Positions 32,174 to 39,302 of a stretch of 39,302 nt of DNA are shown here, one piece after another. The stretch comes from Ignavibacteriaceae bacterium. GTDB taxonomy: Bacteria; Bacteroidota; Ignavibacteria; Ignavibacteriales; Ignavibacteriaceae. The position numbers were made by a program, and so were the translations under genes. The stretch is taken from the NCBI GenBank assembly GCA_013388515.1, contig JACAFC010000021.1, positions 1 to 39,302 of the forward strand, given 5' to 3'. The notes below the pieces were generated by a model. The model was not told the DNA's origin. It worked only from the letters and a program-made list of their open reading frames with translations, and did no database searches. Position 1 is the stretch's first letter; the number at the start of each line of letters is the position of its first letter.

Positions 32174-33754
32174 TTATACTACAGTTATCAAATTATTTTC
32201 TTCACTAGTTGTTTTTAACAAAGTTTCATGCTGCTCCTTTTTATTCAAAGCATTCAGGTAAGCTTTTGCACTGGCTTCAATAATATCTGTTGAAATTCCT
32301 CTTCCGGTAAAAGATCGTGAGCTGCTTCTAATCCTAACTAAAACTTCTCCCATCGCTTGTCGTCCAGAAGTAACTGATCGGACATTGTAAGATTCAATTT
32401 GTTGCTTGATGCCCAATGCTCTTTCAATTGCATTGAAGACAGCATCTACTGGTCCATCGCCTGTTGAGGACTCTTCTTTAATCTCACTATCTTTCTTAAT
32501 TCTTACTACTGCGGTTGGAATTGAACCCGAACCACTTATTACATGCAAGTAGTTCAATTCATAATGTTCATTTTTGTGGCTGATAGAATCACCCATGATG
32601 ATTCTTAAATCTTCATCAAAAACTTCTTTCTTCTTATCTGCTAATTCGGTAAACGCCAAATAAACTTCATCAAGTTTTTGATCGGTGATTTCATAACCAA
32701 GTTCTTTCAGTCTTACTTTCAAGCCATGCCTACCAGAATGTCGTCCGAGAATAATTTTTGTTTTTGGATAGCCAACAAGTTCAGGGGTCATTATTTCATA
32801 AGTATTTCTGTCCTTCAGCATCCCATCTTGATGGATTCCAGATTCATGTGCGAATGCATTCTCGCCAACAATTGCTTTATTTCGCTGCACTAATATTCCT
32901 GTAAAACCAGAAACAAGCTTGCTAGAGTTGTAGATTTCTCTTGTCTCGATGTTGGTTGAATATTTTAATAGATCATTTCTAACTTTAATTGCCATTACAA
33001 TTTCTTCGAGAGACGCATTTCCAGCTCGTTCTCCAATTCCATTAACTGTACATTCGATTTGGCGTGCACCATTTTCAATAGCAGAAATAGAATTTGCAAC
33101 GGCTAATCCTAAATCATTATGACAGTGAACGCTGATAACGGCTTTATCGATATTTTTTACAAGTTTTCTTAATTGTGCAATCTTTTCCCCAAATTCTTTT
33201 GGCAAAGTATAGCCAGTAGTATCTGGAATGTTTACAACATTTGCGCCGGCATCTATTGCAGTGTAAATAACTTCGGCAAGATAATTAATATCGGTCCTTC
33301 CGGCATCCTCTGCTGAAAACTCAACATCTTCACAAAGAGATTTTGCATATTTCACTGAGTCATATGCCATTTTAAGAATTGTTTCCCGTTTTTCAGCCAA
33401 GGATTTGCCATACTTTTCGTGACCAAATTTTCCCATGATGTGGAAATCTGAAGTGCTTGTAAAAGTGTGAATTCTTTTCGACCTTGCCTGTGCTAATGCT
33501 TTGAAAGCTGAATCAATATCTTTTTCATTTGCTCGGGCTAATGCTGCAATTGTTTTATCAACTTCCGATGCGATAAGTTTTACAGCTTCAAATTGAGCAG
33601 GAGATGATATCGGAAAACCTGCTTCAATTACATCTACATTTAGTTTAGCAAGTTGATGTGCTATCTCCAATTTTTCATAGATGTTAAGCGATGCACCTGG
33701 CGATTGTTCACCATCTCTAAGTGTTGTATCGAAAATAAAAATTTTGTTTTCCAC
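32174..33754 (-). CDS. leuA: 2-isopropylmalate synthase
   Basis: This enzyme condenses 2-oxoisovalerate with acetyl-CoA, the committed step to leucine. The 526-residue protein starts IFIFDTTLRDGEQSPGASLN, the LeuA form of the HMGL barrel, with HCHNDLGLAVANS for metal binding and NGIGERAGNASLEE. The C-terminal regulatory domain (about 390-510) includes STGDGPVDAVFNAIERALG, where leucine normally binds. It ends NNLITVV, similar to the SSDLTAVV end of CimA, so both may share an ancient duplication. It lies 18 bases after leuB. Confidence 0.95.
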   Translation of the reverse strand: MENKIFIFDTTLRDGEQSPGASLNIYEKLEIAHQLAKLNVDVIEAGFPISSPAQFEAVKLIASEVDKTIAALARANEKDIDSAFKALAQARSKRIHTFTSTSDFHIMGKFGHEKYGKSLAEKRETILKMAYDSVKYAKSLCEDVEFSAEDAGRTDINYLAEVIYTAIDAGANVVNIPDTTGYTLPKEFGEKIAQLRKLVKNIDKAVISVHCHNDLGLAVANSISAIENGARQIECTVNGIGERAGNASLEEIVMAIKVRNDLLKYSTNIETREIYNSSKLVSGFTGILVQRNKAIVGENAFAHESGIHQDGMLKDRNTYEIMTPELVGYPKTKIILGRHSGRHGLKVRLKELGYEITDQKLDEVYLAFTELADKKKEVFDEDLRIIMGDSISHKNEHYELNYLHVISGSGSIPTAVVRIKKDSEIKEESSTGDGPVDAVFNAIERALGIKQQIESYNVRSVTSGRQAMGEVLVRIRSSSRSFTGRGISTDIIEASAKAYLNALNKKEQHETLLKTTSEENNLITVV

Positions 33755-33772
33755 TTTTTTTATTCCTTGTAC

Positions 33773-34870
33773 TTAAAGTAAAAAAATTCCAATTGCTTGT
33801 TCGTTAAAAATTTCTTCAACATTCTTTAAGATTAGCTCTGTAATTTGATCTGTTGAGGCTGCTTGTTCGTTGCTGCCAGCAATATCAACTGTTCTTATTC
33901 CGGTATTTAATGTTTTCTCAATTGCGTGTTCAATAATTTCGGCTGCTTTAGTCATCCCAAAACTTAAATCGAGCATCATAGCTATTGATGAAATTGCTGC
34001 AATAGGATTTGCCAAACCTTTGCCGGCAATATCCGGCGCACTGCCGTGTACTGGTTCGTATAATGCATGCTTGGATCCAATACTTGCTGAAGGCAGCATG
34101 CCTAAACTTCCGGTAATCATTCCGGCAATATCACTTAAGATATCACCGAACAGATTTGAGGTAAGAATGATATCAAACTGCTTAGGATTTTTAACAATTT
34201 GCATTGCAGCATTATCAACATACATATGATTAAGTTTCACAGCAGGATAATCTTGATGGACTTTGGTAACAATCTCTCGCCAGAATTGAGATACTTCAAG
34301 AACATTTGCTTTATCAACAGAGGTTACAACTTGTTTTCTTTTAGATGCCATTTCGAAAGCTTTTCTTGCAATTCTTTCAACTTCATAATCATTATAGATC
34401 ATGGTGTTCCAGCCCTTGGATTTATCCATTCCTCTCGGTTTGCCGAAATAAATGCCTCCGGTTAATTCTCTTAAAACAATAAAATCGGTTCCTTCTAATA
34501 CTTCTTTTTTAAGTGAAGAAGAATTCAACATGGATTTATAAACTTTTGCAGGTCTAATGTTTGCAAAAAGTCCAAGGGACTCTCTAAGCTTAAGCAAAGC
34601 TGCTTCAGGTTTTAAGTGATGAGGAAGAGTTTCCCATTTATATCCGCCTACCGCACCAAGTAAAACAGCATCAGCTTCAAGGCAGCCGTTAAGAGTTTCA
34701 TCCGTTAAGGGAGTTCCAAATTTATCATAACTGTTTCCGCCGATTGCATAATGTTTATAAATAAATTTTACATTAAGTTTTTTGCTGATAAGATCTAAAA
34801 CTTTTATTGCAGAACTGCAAACTTCAGGTCCAATGCCATCACCAGATACTACAGCAATATTATAACTCAT
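33773..34870 (-). CDS. leuB: 3-isopropylmalate dehydrogenase
   Basis: This NAD-dependent enzyme oxidises 3-isopropylmalate and, in the citramalate route, 3-methylmalate. The 365-residue protein shows IAVVSGDGIGPEV at the start and the substrate stretch LLKLRESLGLFANIRPAKVY. FIVLRELTGGIYFGKPRG contains the catalytic Tyr, and the NAD-side segment is EPVHGSAPDIAGKGLANP. Full length. It is nine bases after ilvC. Confidence 0.95.
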   Translation of the reverse strand: MSYNIAVVSGDGIGPEVCSSAIKVLDLISKKLNVKFIYKHYAIGGNSYDKFGTPLTDETLNGCLEADAVLLGAVGGYKWETLPHHLKPEAALLKLRESLGLFANIRPAKVYKSMLNSSSLKKEVLEGTDFIVLRELTGGIYFGKPRGMDKSKGWNTMIYNDYEVERIARKAFEMASKRKQVVTSVDKANVLEVSQFWREIVTKVHQDYPAVKLNHMYVDNAAMQIVKNPKQFDIILTSNLFGDILSDIAGMITGSLGMLPSASIGSKHALYEPVHGSAPDIAGKGLANPIAAISSIAMMLDLSFGMTKAAEIIEHAIEKTLNTGIRTVDIAGSNEQAASTDQITELILKNVEEIFNEQAIGIFLL

Positions 34871-34879
34871 TACTTCCTC

Positions 34880-35881
34880 TTATTTCTTATTTACATTGAG
34901 AACCCAGGACATCATTTTCCTAAGTTCGCTTCCAACTTTTTCAATAGGATGGTTTTTATTCTCTTCGCGTAATTTGTTAAGCAGCGGCTGGCCATCATTA
35001 TTTTCTTTAATCCACTCCTTCGCAAATGAACCATCTTGTACTTCTTTAAGAATTTTTTTCATTTCATTTTTTGATTCTTGGGTTATAACCCTGCTGCCTC
35101 GTGTCATTCCGCCATATTCTGCTGTATCGCTGACTGAGAAATTCATTCTTGAAAGTCCTCCTTCATAATAAAGGTCGACAATCAATTTCATTTCATGCAT
35201 GCATTCAAAGTAAGCAAGCTCAGGAGGATATCCTGCTTCAACTAATGTTTCAAATCCAGCTTTAATCAATTCAGCCGAACCGCCGCACAAAACAGCTTGT
35301 TCACCAAATAAATCAGTTTCAGTTTCATCTTTGAAATTAGTTTCTATTACACCGGCTTTTGTTCCGCCAATTCCTTTAGCCCAAGCAAGGGCCAATTCAA
35401 GTGTATCGCCAGAATAATCTTGGTGCACAGCAATTAAACAAGGTACTCCATTGCCTTGTTCAAAGGTTCGTCGAACCAAGTGCCCTGGGCTTTTTGGTGC
35501 AATCATCATCACATTAACATTTTTTGGAGGAACAATTTGCTTGTAATGAATATTGAATCCGTGGCCAAATGCTAGAGTGTTTCCTTCCTTTAAATTAGGA
35601 GCGATTTCCTCATCATACACTTTTTTCTGCGTCTGGTCCGGTAATAAAATCATAATAACATCTGCCCACTGAACTGCTTCGTTTACTTTTTTTACTTCAA
35701 ATCCAGCCTCTTTGGCTTTTTGCCATGATGCACTTGATTCTCGTAAACCAACACAAACGTTCATTCCGCTGTCTTTAAGATTCAATGAATGTGCATGACC
35801 CTGACTTCCATAACCAAGTACGGCAATTTTTTTTGCTTTTAATTTATCTAGTGAAGCGTCTTGCTCGTAATATACTTTCAT
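34880..35881 (-). CDS. ilvC: Ketol-acid reductoisomerase, class I
   Basis: This 333-residue enzyme makes the dihydroxy acid precursors of valine and isoleucine. The Rossmann fingerprint is [19 protein letters not shown], with GYGSQG at residues 23-28. The loop [10 protein letters not shown], with Arg and Ser residues, suggests NADPH preference. Catalytic elements include [20 protein letters not shown] and the Mg-binding [12 protein letters not shown] and [13 protein letters not shown]. The short length is class I. It follows ilvN by 14 bases. Confidence 0.95.
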   Translation of the reverse strand: MKVYYEQDASLDKLKAKKIAVLGYGSQGHAHSLNLKDSGMNVCVGLRESSASWQKAKEAGFEVKKVNEAVQWADVIMILLPDQTQKKVYDEEIAPNLKEGNTLAFGHGFNIHYKQIVPPKNVNVMMIAPKSPGHLVRRTFEQGNGVPCLIAVHQDYSGDTLELALAWAKGIGGTKAGVIETNFKDETETDLFGEQAVLCGGSAELIKAGFETLVEAGYPPELAYFECMHEMKLIVDLYYEGGLSRMNFSVSDTAEYGGMTRGSRVITQESKNEMKKILKEVQDGSFAKEWIKENNDGQPLLNKLREENKNHPIEKVGSELRKMMSWVLNVNKK

Positions 35882-35895
35882 TAGGAATCCTTCTA

Positions 35896-36408
35896 TTAAG
35901 TTGTTAAGGTTTTTACTTTTTGAATTTTAGTTTGCTCACCGCGTTTAAGACCAACTATTCCGCTCCGAGCTACTTCCTTTATACCAAATTGAGAAAGGAG
36001 GTTAATTGCTGCATCAATTTTATCAGGAGGACCTGTAACTTCAATAGTAACTGATCTATGAGTTATATCGACAACATTACCACGGAAAATATCGTTGATG
36101 TTTTTTATTTCTTCTAGAGTTCCTTTAGGAACGCTGACTTTAATTAACGCTAATTCTCTTTCAACATGAGGCGTGAGAGTAAGATCGACAACTTTAATTG
36201 TATCTATCAGTCTGTTAAGCTGTTTTACAACCTGATCAATAATTTTATCATCACCTTCAGTTACAATGGTCATGCGTGAGATTTCTTCAATTTCAGTTTC
36301 ACCAATAGATATACTTCTGATGTTAAAGCCTTTACCGCTGAACATTGTTGCAACACGGTCAAAAGCTCCAAATCTATTTTCTACTAAGACAGATATTGTA
36401 TGTTTCAT
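35896..36408 (-). CDS. ilvN: Acetolactate synthase small (regulatory) subunit
   Basis: This 170-residue protein has an N-terminal ACT domain ([20 protein letters not shown], then [13 protein letters not shown]) that normally senses valine, and a C-terminal ALS_ss domain (about 80-160). It tunes the large subunit IlvB. Its ATG overlaps the ilvB stop by one base (TAATG), so translation is coupled and the two subunits should be made together. The symbol ilvH would be equally valid. Confidence 0.94.
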   Translation of the reverse strand: MKHTISVLVENRFGAFDRVATMFSGKGFNIRSISIGETEIEEISRMTIVTEGDDKIIDQVVKQLNRLIDTIKVVDLTLTPHVERELALIKVSVPKGTLEEIKNINDIFRGNVVDITHRSVTIEVTGPPDKIDAAINLLSQFGIKEVARSGIVGLKRGEQTKIQKVKTLTT

Positions 36409-38123
36409 TATATCATCCTCTTTGGATTTAGTCTTTTAACCATCATGTCTGAAATAGAAGCCCCAGAAGGTATCATAGGGAAAACCATATCTTCCTTAAC
36501 AACCCTAAATTCAATTAATACAGGTCGATCATTTATCGACAGAGCCCGATCTAACAATGAATCAACCTCTTGAGGATTACTTGTAGCGAAAGACTCGATT
36601 CCGAATGCTTCACCAATCTTTAGAAAGTCCGGATTGCTAGGGCCAAGATCTGTGAAACTGTATTTTTCTTTGTGAAAAAGTTCCTGCCACTGACGAACCA
36701 TACCTAGGAAGGAGTTATTAATAATGAAAATTTTTATTGGAAGTTTGTTATATACTGCAGTAGTCAGCTCCTGGATGTTCATCTGGAAACCGCCATCGCC
36801 GCTAATAGAAATGACAGGTTTGTCTTTTACTGCAAATGCTGCACCGATTGAGGCAGGTAATGAAAAACCCATAGTTCCCAATCCGCCGCTGGTAATATTG
36901 GAGCGAGGATTATTGTATTTGTAATGTTGTGCTGTCCACATCTGATGCTGCCCAACATCTGTAACTATAACAGCTTCACCTTTTGTTTTCTCACTTATCT
37001 TTTCTATAACAAATTCTGTTCTTAATCTACCGTCCTTATTTTCATATTCGAGCGGACATTCTTCGCGCCAGTCATTTATTTTATCAAGCCATTCTGAAGT
37101 ATCAGGAACAGAAGGCATTTCAGCAGCTAATTCTGCCAAAACATGCTTAACATCTCCAACAATAGGAAGATCAACTACCACGTTTTTGTCGATAGCAGTT
37201 GGATCAATATCAACATGAATTTTAAAGGCGCTCGTACAAAATGTTTCAACTTTTCCAGTTACTCGGTCATCAAACCTTGCCCCTAATGATACTAAGACAT
37301 CACAATTATCTACAGCTCTATTAGCCCAATAAGTTCCATGCATGCCCAGCATCCCAAGCGAAAGTGGATCAGTTCCAGGGTACGCACCCAAACCTTGAAG
37401 AGTCATAGTAACCGGTAATTTATTTTCACGTGCAAAAATTTTAAGTTCCTCTGAACTGCCGGACATGATTACACCGCCTCCTACATAAAGCAATGGACGT
37501 TTTGCTTTTGAGATTACTTCGGCAGCTTTTTTAATTTGATTACTATTTCCTTTATAAGTTGGTTTATATCCGCGAACATCAATTTCTTCAGGATATTCAA
37601 AAACACATTTTGATGCGATTACATCCTTAGGCAAATCAACAACAACGGGGCCTGGCCTTCCAGTGGATGCAATGTAAAATGCTTTACGGATGGTATAAGC
37701 TAATTCTTTAACATCTCTAACAAGAAAGTTGTGCTTGGTAATTGGTCTTGTGATTCCAACAATATCTGCTTCTTGGAATGCATCATTTCCAATAAGATGA
37801 GAAGATACTTGTCCTGTAAATACAACAATCGGTACAGAATCCATATAAGCATCTGCAATGCCTGTTACAGTGTTTGTTGCACCGGGTCCGGATGTAACAA
37901 GAGCTACACCTACCTTACCGCTGGCTTTAGCATAACCTTCAGCTGCATGTACAGCACCTTGTTCATGACGAACAAGTATATGTTTTAAGAAATCCACATC
38001 ATAGAGATGTTCATAAAGTTTTAATACTGCTCCGCCGGGATATCCAAAAATGTATTCAACTTTTTCTTTTTTCAAGCATTCGAAGAATATCTCTGCTCCA
38101 GAGATTTTTTCACTTGCTGTCAT
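36408..38123 (-). CDS. ilvB: Acetolactate synthase large (catalytic) subunit
   Basis: This 571-residue thiamine-diphosphate enzyme condenses two pyruvates, or pyruvate and 2-oxobutyrate. The catalytic Glu is E54 in LVRHEQGAVHAAEG. The thiamine-diphosphate motif runs from SGDGGFQMNIQELTTA to FIINN, and VTSGPGATNTVTGIADAY is also typical. GSC-like length and FAD-region motifs (GARFDDRVTGK) are complete. It lies 24 bases after ilvD and is coupled to ilvN. The symbol could also be ilvI or ilvG; biosynthetic context supports the anabolic type. Confidence 0.95.
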   Translation of the reverse strand: MTASEKISGAEIFFECLKKEKVEYIFGYPGGAVLKLYEHLYDVDFLKHILVRHEQGAVHAAEGYAKASGKVGVALVTSGPGATNTVTGIADAYMDSVPIVVFTGQVSSHLIGNDAFQEADIVGITRPITKHNFLVRDVKELAYTIRKAFYIASTGRPGPVVVDLPKDVIASKCVFEYPEEIDVRGYKPTYKGNSNQIKKAAEVISKAKRPLLYVGGGVIMSGSSEELKIFARENKLPVTMTLQGLGAYPGTDPLSLGMLGMHGTYWANRAVDNCDVLVSLGARFDDRVTGKVETFCTSAFKIHVDIDPTAIDKNVVVDLPIVGDVKHVLAELAAEMPSVPDTSEWLDKINDWREECPLEYENKDGRLRTEFVIEKISEKTKGEAVIVTDVGQHQMWTAQHYKYNNPRSNITSGGLGTMGFSLPASIGAAFAVKDKPVISISGDGGFQMNIQELTTAVYNKLPIKIFIINNSFLGMVRQWQELFHKEKYSFTDLGPSNPDFLKIGEAFGIESFATSNPQEVDSLLDRALSINDRPVLIEFRVVKEDMVFPMIPSGASISDMMVKRLNPKRMI

Positions 38124-38147
38124 AATTAATCCTACATTTGTTAGAGT

Positions 38148-39302
38148 TTAAATTTTTAAAATTGCTCCAGTATTTGCCGAGGTTACCATTTTTGTATAAC
38201 GATATAAGTAACCCTTTGATATTTTTGGTTTAAACGGTTTTAGCTCGGCAAGCCGTTGGTTAATTTCTTCTTTAGATAACTTCACTTCTAATTTTTTATT
38301 AGGGATATCAATGGATATAATATCGCCGTTTCTGATAACGGCAATTACTCCACCCTCTGCTGCCTCTGGGGAAACGTGCCCAATGCAGGCACCTCTTGTT
38401 CCACCTGAGAATCTACCATCAGTAATTAAAGCGACTTTGCTTCCAAGCCCCATTCCCATTATTGCGCTTGTTGGTGCAAGCATTTCGGGCATACCCGGCC
38501 CGCCTTTAGGACCTTCGTATCTAATAACAACAACATCTCCAGCTTTTACTTCCTTGTTTTTAATACCAAGCAAAGCTTCGTCTTGCGATTCATAAATTCT
38601 TGCTGGTCCACTATGAACTAGCATTTCTTCATTTACCGCAGCAGTTTTAACTATCGCACCATTTTCAGCTAAGTTGCCAAATAATACTACCAGACCTCCA
38701 TTTTCCGTAAAAGGTTTATCAATTTTTCTAATTATGTCAAAATTTTTTATTTCAGTCGAGCTAATATTCTCAGCTAAAGTTCTTCCAGTAACGGTTTTAA
38801 GATTAGTTTTAAGGAGACCATTTTTCTTTGAAAGCTCATTTAGAATGGCAGAAATACCGCCAGCTTTATCAACATCTTCTAAATGAACATCAGGGCGAGA
38901 TGGACTAACTTTACAAATACATGGAGTCTGGTCAGAAATTTTATTGATTTCATTTAAATCTAACTTGATTCCGGCCTCATTAGCTATTGCTAAAGTATGA
39001 AGAATGGTATTTGTGCTTCCGCCCATTGCTACATCAAGAGTTATAGCATTATGAATTGAATCTTTAGTAATTATATCTAAAATTTTAACATCGCTCTTTA
39101 TTAACTTCATTATCTGAAAGGCGGCTTTAGTATAAAGCTCATCTCTGTTTTGATCAATCGCGAGAATAGATCCATTACCTGGCAAAGCGATTCCTAAAGC
39201 TTCCATCAAACAATTCATAGAATTTGCTGTGAACATTCCAGAGCATGAGCCGCAGGTGGGGCAACTAAGCTCCTCTAATTCTTTAAGTTCAGCATCATTT
39301 AT
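38148..39302 (-). CDS. ilvD: Dihydroxy-acid dehydratase (partial, N-terminus outside window)
   Basis: The visible 384 residues are the C-terminal two thirds; the frame stays open to the window edge. Right at the edge is the Fe-S/active-site signature [20 protein letters not shown], partly upstream of the first internal Met. Further markers are [32 protein letters not shown] and [20 protein letters not shown]. The enzyme dehydrates the dihydroxy acids from IlvC to the 2-oxo acids. It heads the operon as seen here; promoter and any leader or attenuator lie beyond the window. Confidence 0.95.
   Translation of the reverse strand: MNDAELKELEELSCPTCGSCSGMFTANSMNCLMEALGIALPGNGSILAIDQNRDELYTKAAFQIMKLIKSDVKILDIITKDSIHNAITLDVAMGGSTNTILHTLAIANEAGIKLDLNEINKISDQTPCICKVSPSRPDVHLEDVDKAGGISAILNELSKKNGLLKTNLKTVTGRTLAENISSTEIKNFDIIRKIDKPFTENGGLVVLFGNLAENGAIVKTAAVNEEMLVHSGPARIYESQDEALLGIKNKEVKAGDVVVIRYEGPKGGPGMPEMLAPTSAIMGMGLGSKVALITDGRFSGGTRGACIGHVSPEAAEGGVIAVIRNGDIISIDIPNKKLEVKLSKEEINQRLAELKPFKPKISKGYLYRYTKMVTSANTGAILKI

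Noticed and set aside
39236-39302. ATG at 39236 as the start of ilvD
   Set aside because: The frame continues to the window edge and encodes the [10 protein letters not shown] active-site signature, so the ATG is internal.

Overview
The window looks like a chromosome segment of a low-GC member of the Ignavibacteria (Bacteroidota/Chlorobiota group). The clues are type IX secretion sorting sequences of the NYPNPFNPST style, many secreted proteins of unknown function, large multi-PAS histidine kinases, and an ilv-leu-cimA operon. This placement is inferred from protein style; no rRNA or marker gene is present. No tRNA, rRNA or CRISPR array was found.

Layout. 1-211: tail of a T9SS-sorted protein. 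347-8446: a two-component block with a membrane PAS/GAF kinase and NarL-type regulator, then a lone receiver and a six-PAS hybrid kinase, closed by a strong terminator. 8558-9010: a small secreted protein on the minus strand. 9388-9892: a DUF559 nuclease-like gene broken by a TAA codon and bounded by palindromic repeats. 9931-12676: an NsrR-like Rrf2 regulator, a CuA-less subunit II and a heme-copper NO-reductase-like subunit I in which one metal-ligand His is replaced by Asp. 13050-15696: five small genes, four resembling dimeric alpha-beta-barrel (ABM-like) proteins and one cupin, mostly exported, ending in a perfect terminator. 15773-16980: an arsR-arsM pair with a clear promoter and operator. 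16984-19627: a REP-type repeat field with four 33-bp hairpins, a REP-associated tyrosine transposase (RAYT) framed by two of them, and an odd exported protein with an internal T9SS-like segment. 19656-27973: a TIGR02757 protein, an OPT oligopeptide transporter, a PqqD-like protein, the dipeptidase PepD, an MFS transporter, a beta-barrel-like gene broken by TAA, and an M29-like aminopeptidase. 27984-28666: a second DUF559 gene between two composite palindromic repeats of about 115 bp. 28674-39302: minus-strand branched-chain amino acid operon ilvD(partial)-ilvB-ilvN-ilvC-leuB-leuA-leuC-leuD-cimA.

How the genes work together. Citramalate synthase at the end of the operon lets LeuC, LeuD and LeuB make 2-oxobutyrate from pyruvate as well as leucine precursors, so isoleucine need not come from threonine. 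The Rrf2 regulator with three Cys beside an NO-reductase-like pair, with a hairpin operator candidate between them, suggests NO-induced detoxification. OPT, PepD, MFS and M29 genes suggest peptide uptake and breakdown.

The most interesting items are the RAYT with its own REP hairpins, the DUF559 genes whose 3' ends lie inside palindromic repeats, the unusual NO-reductase-like active site with a dead CuA site, and the cluster of small exported barrel proteins.
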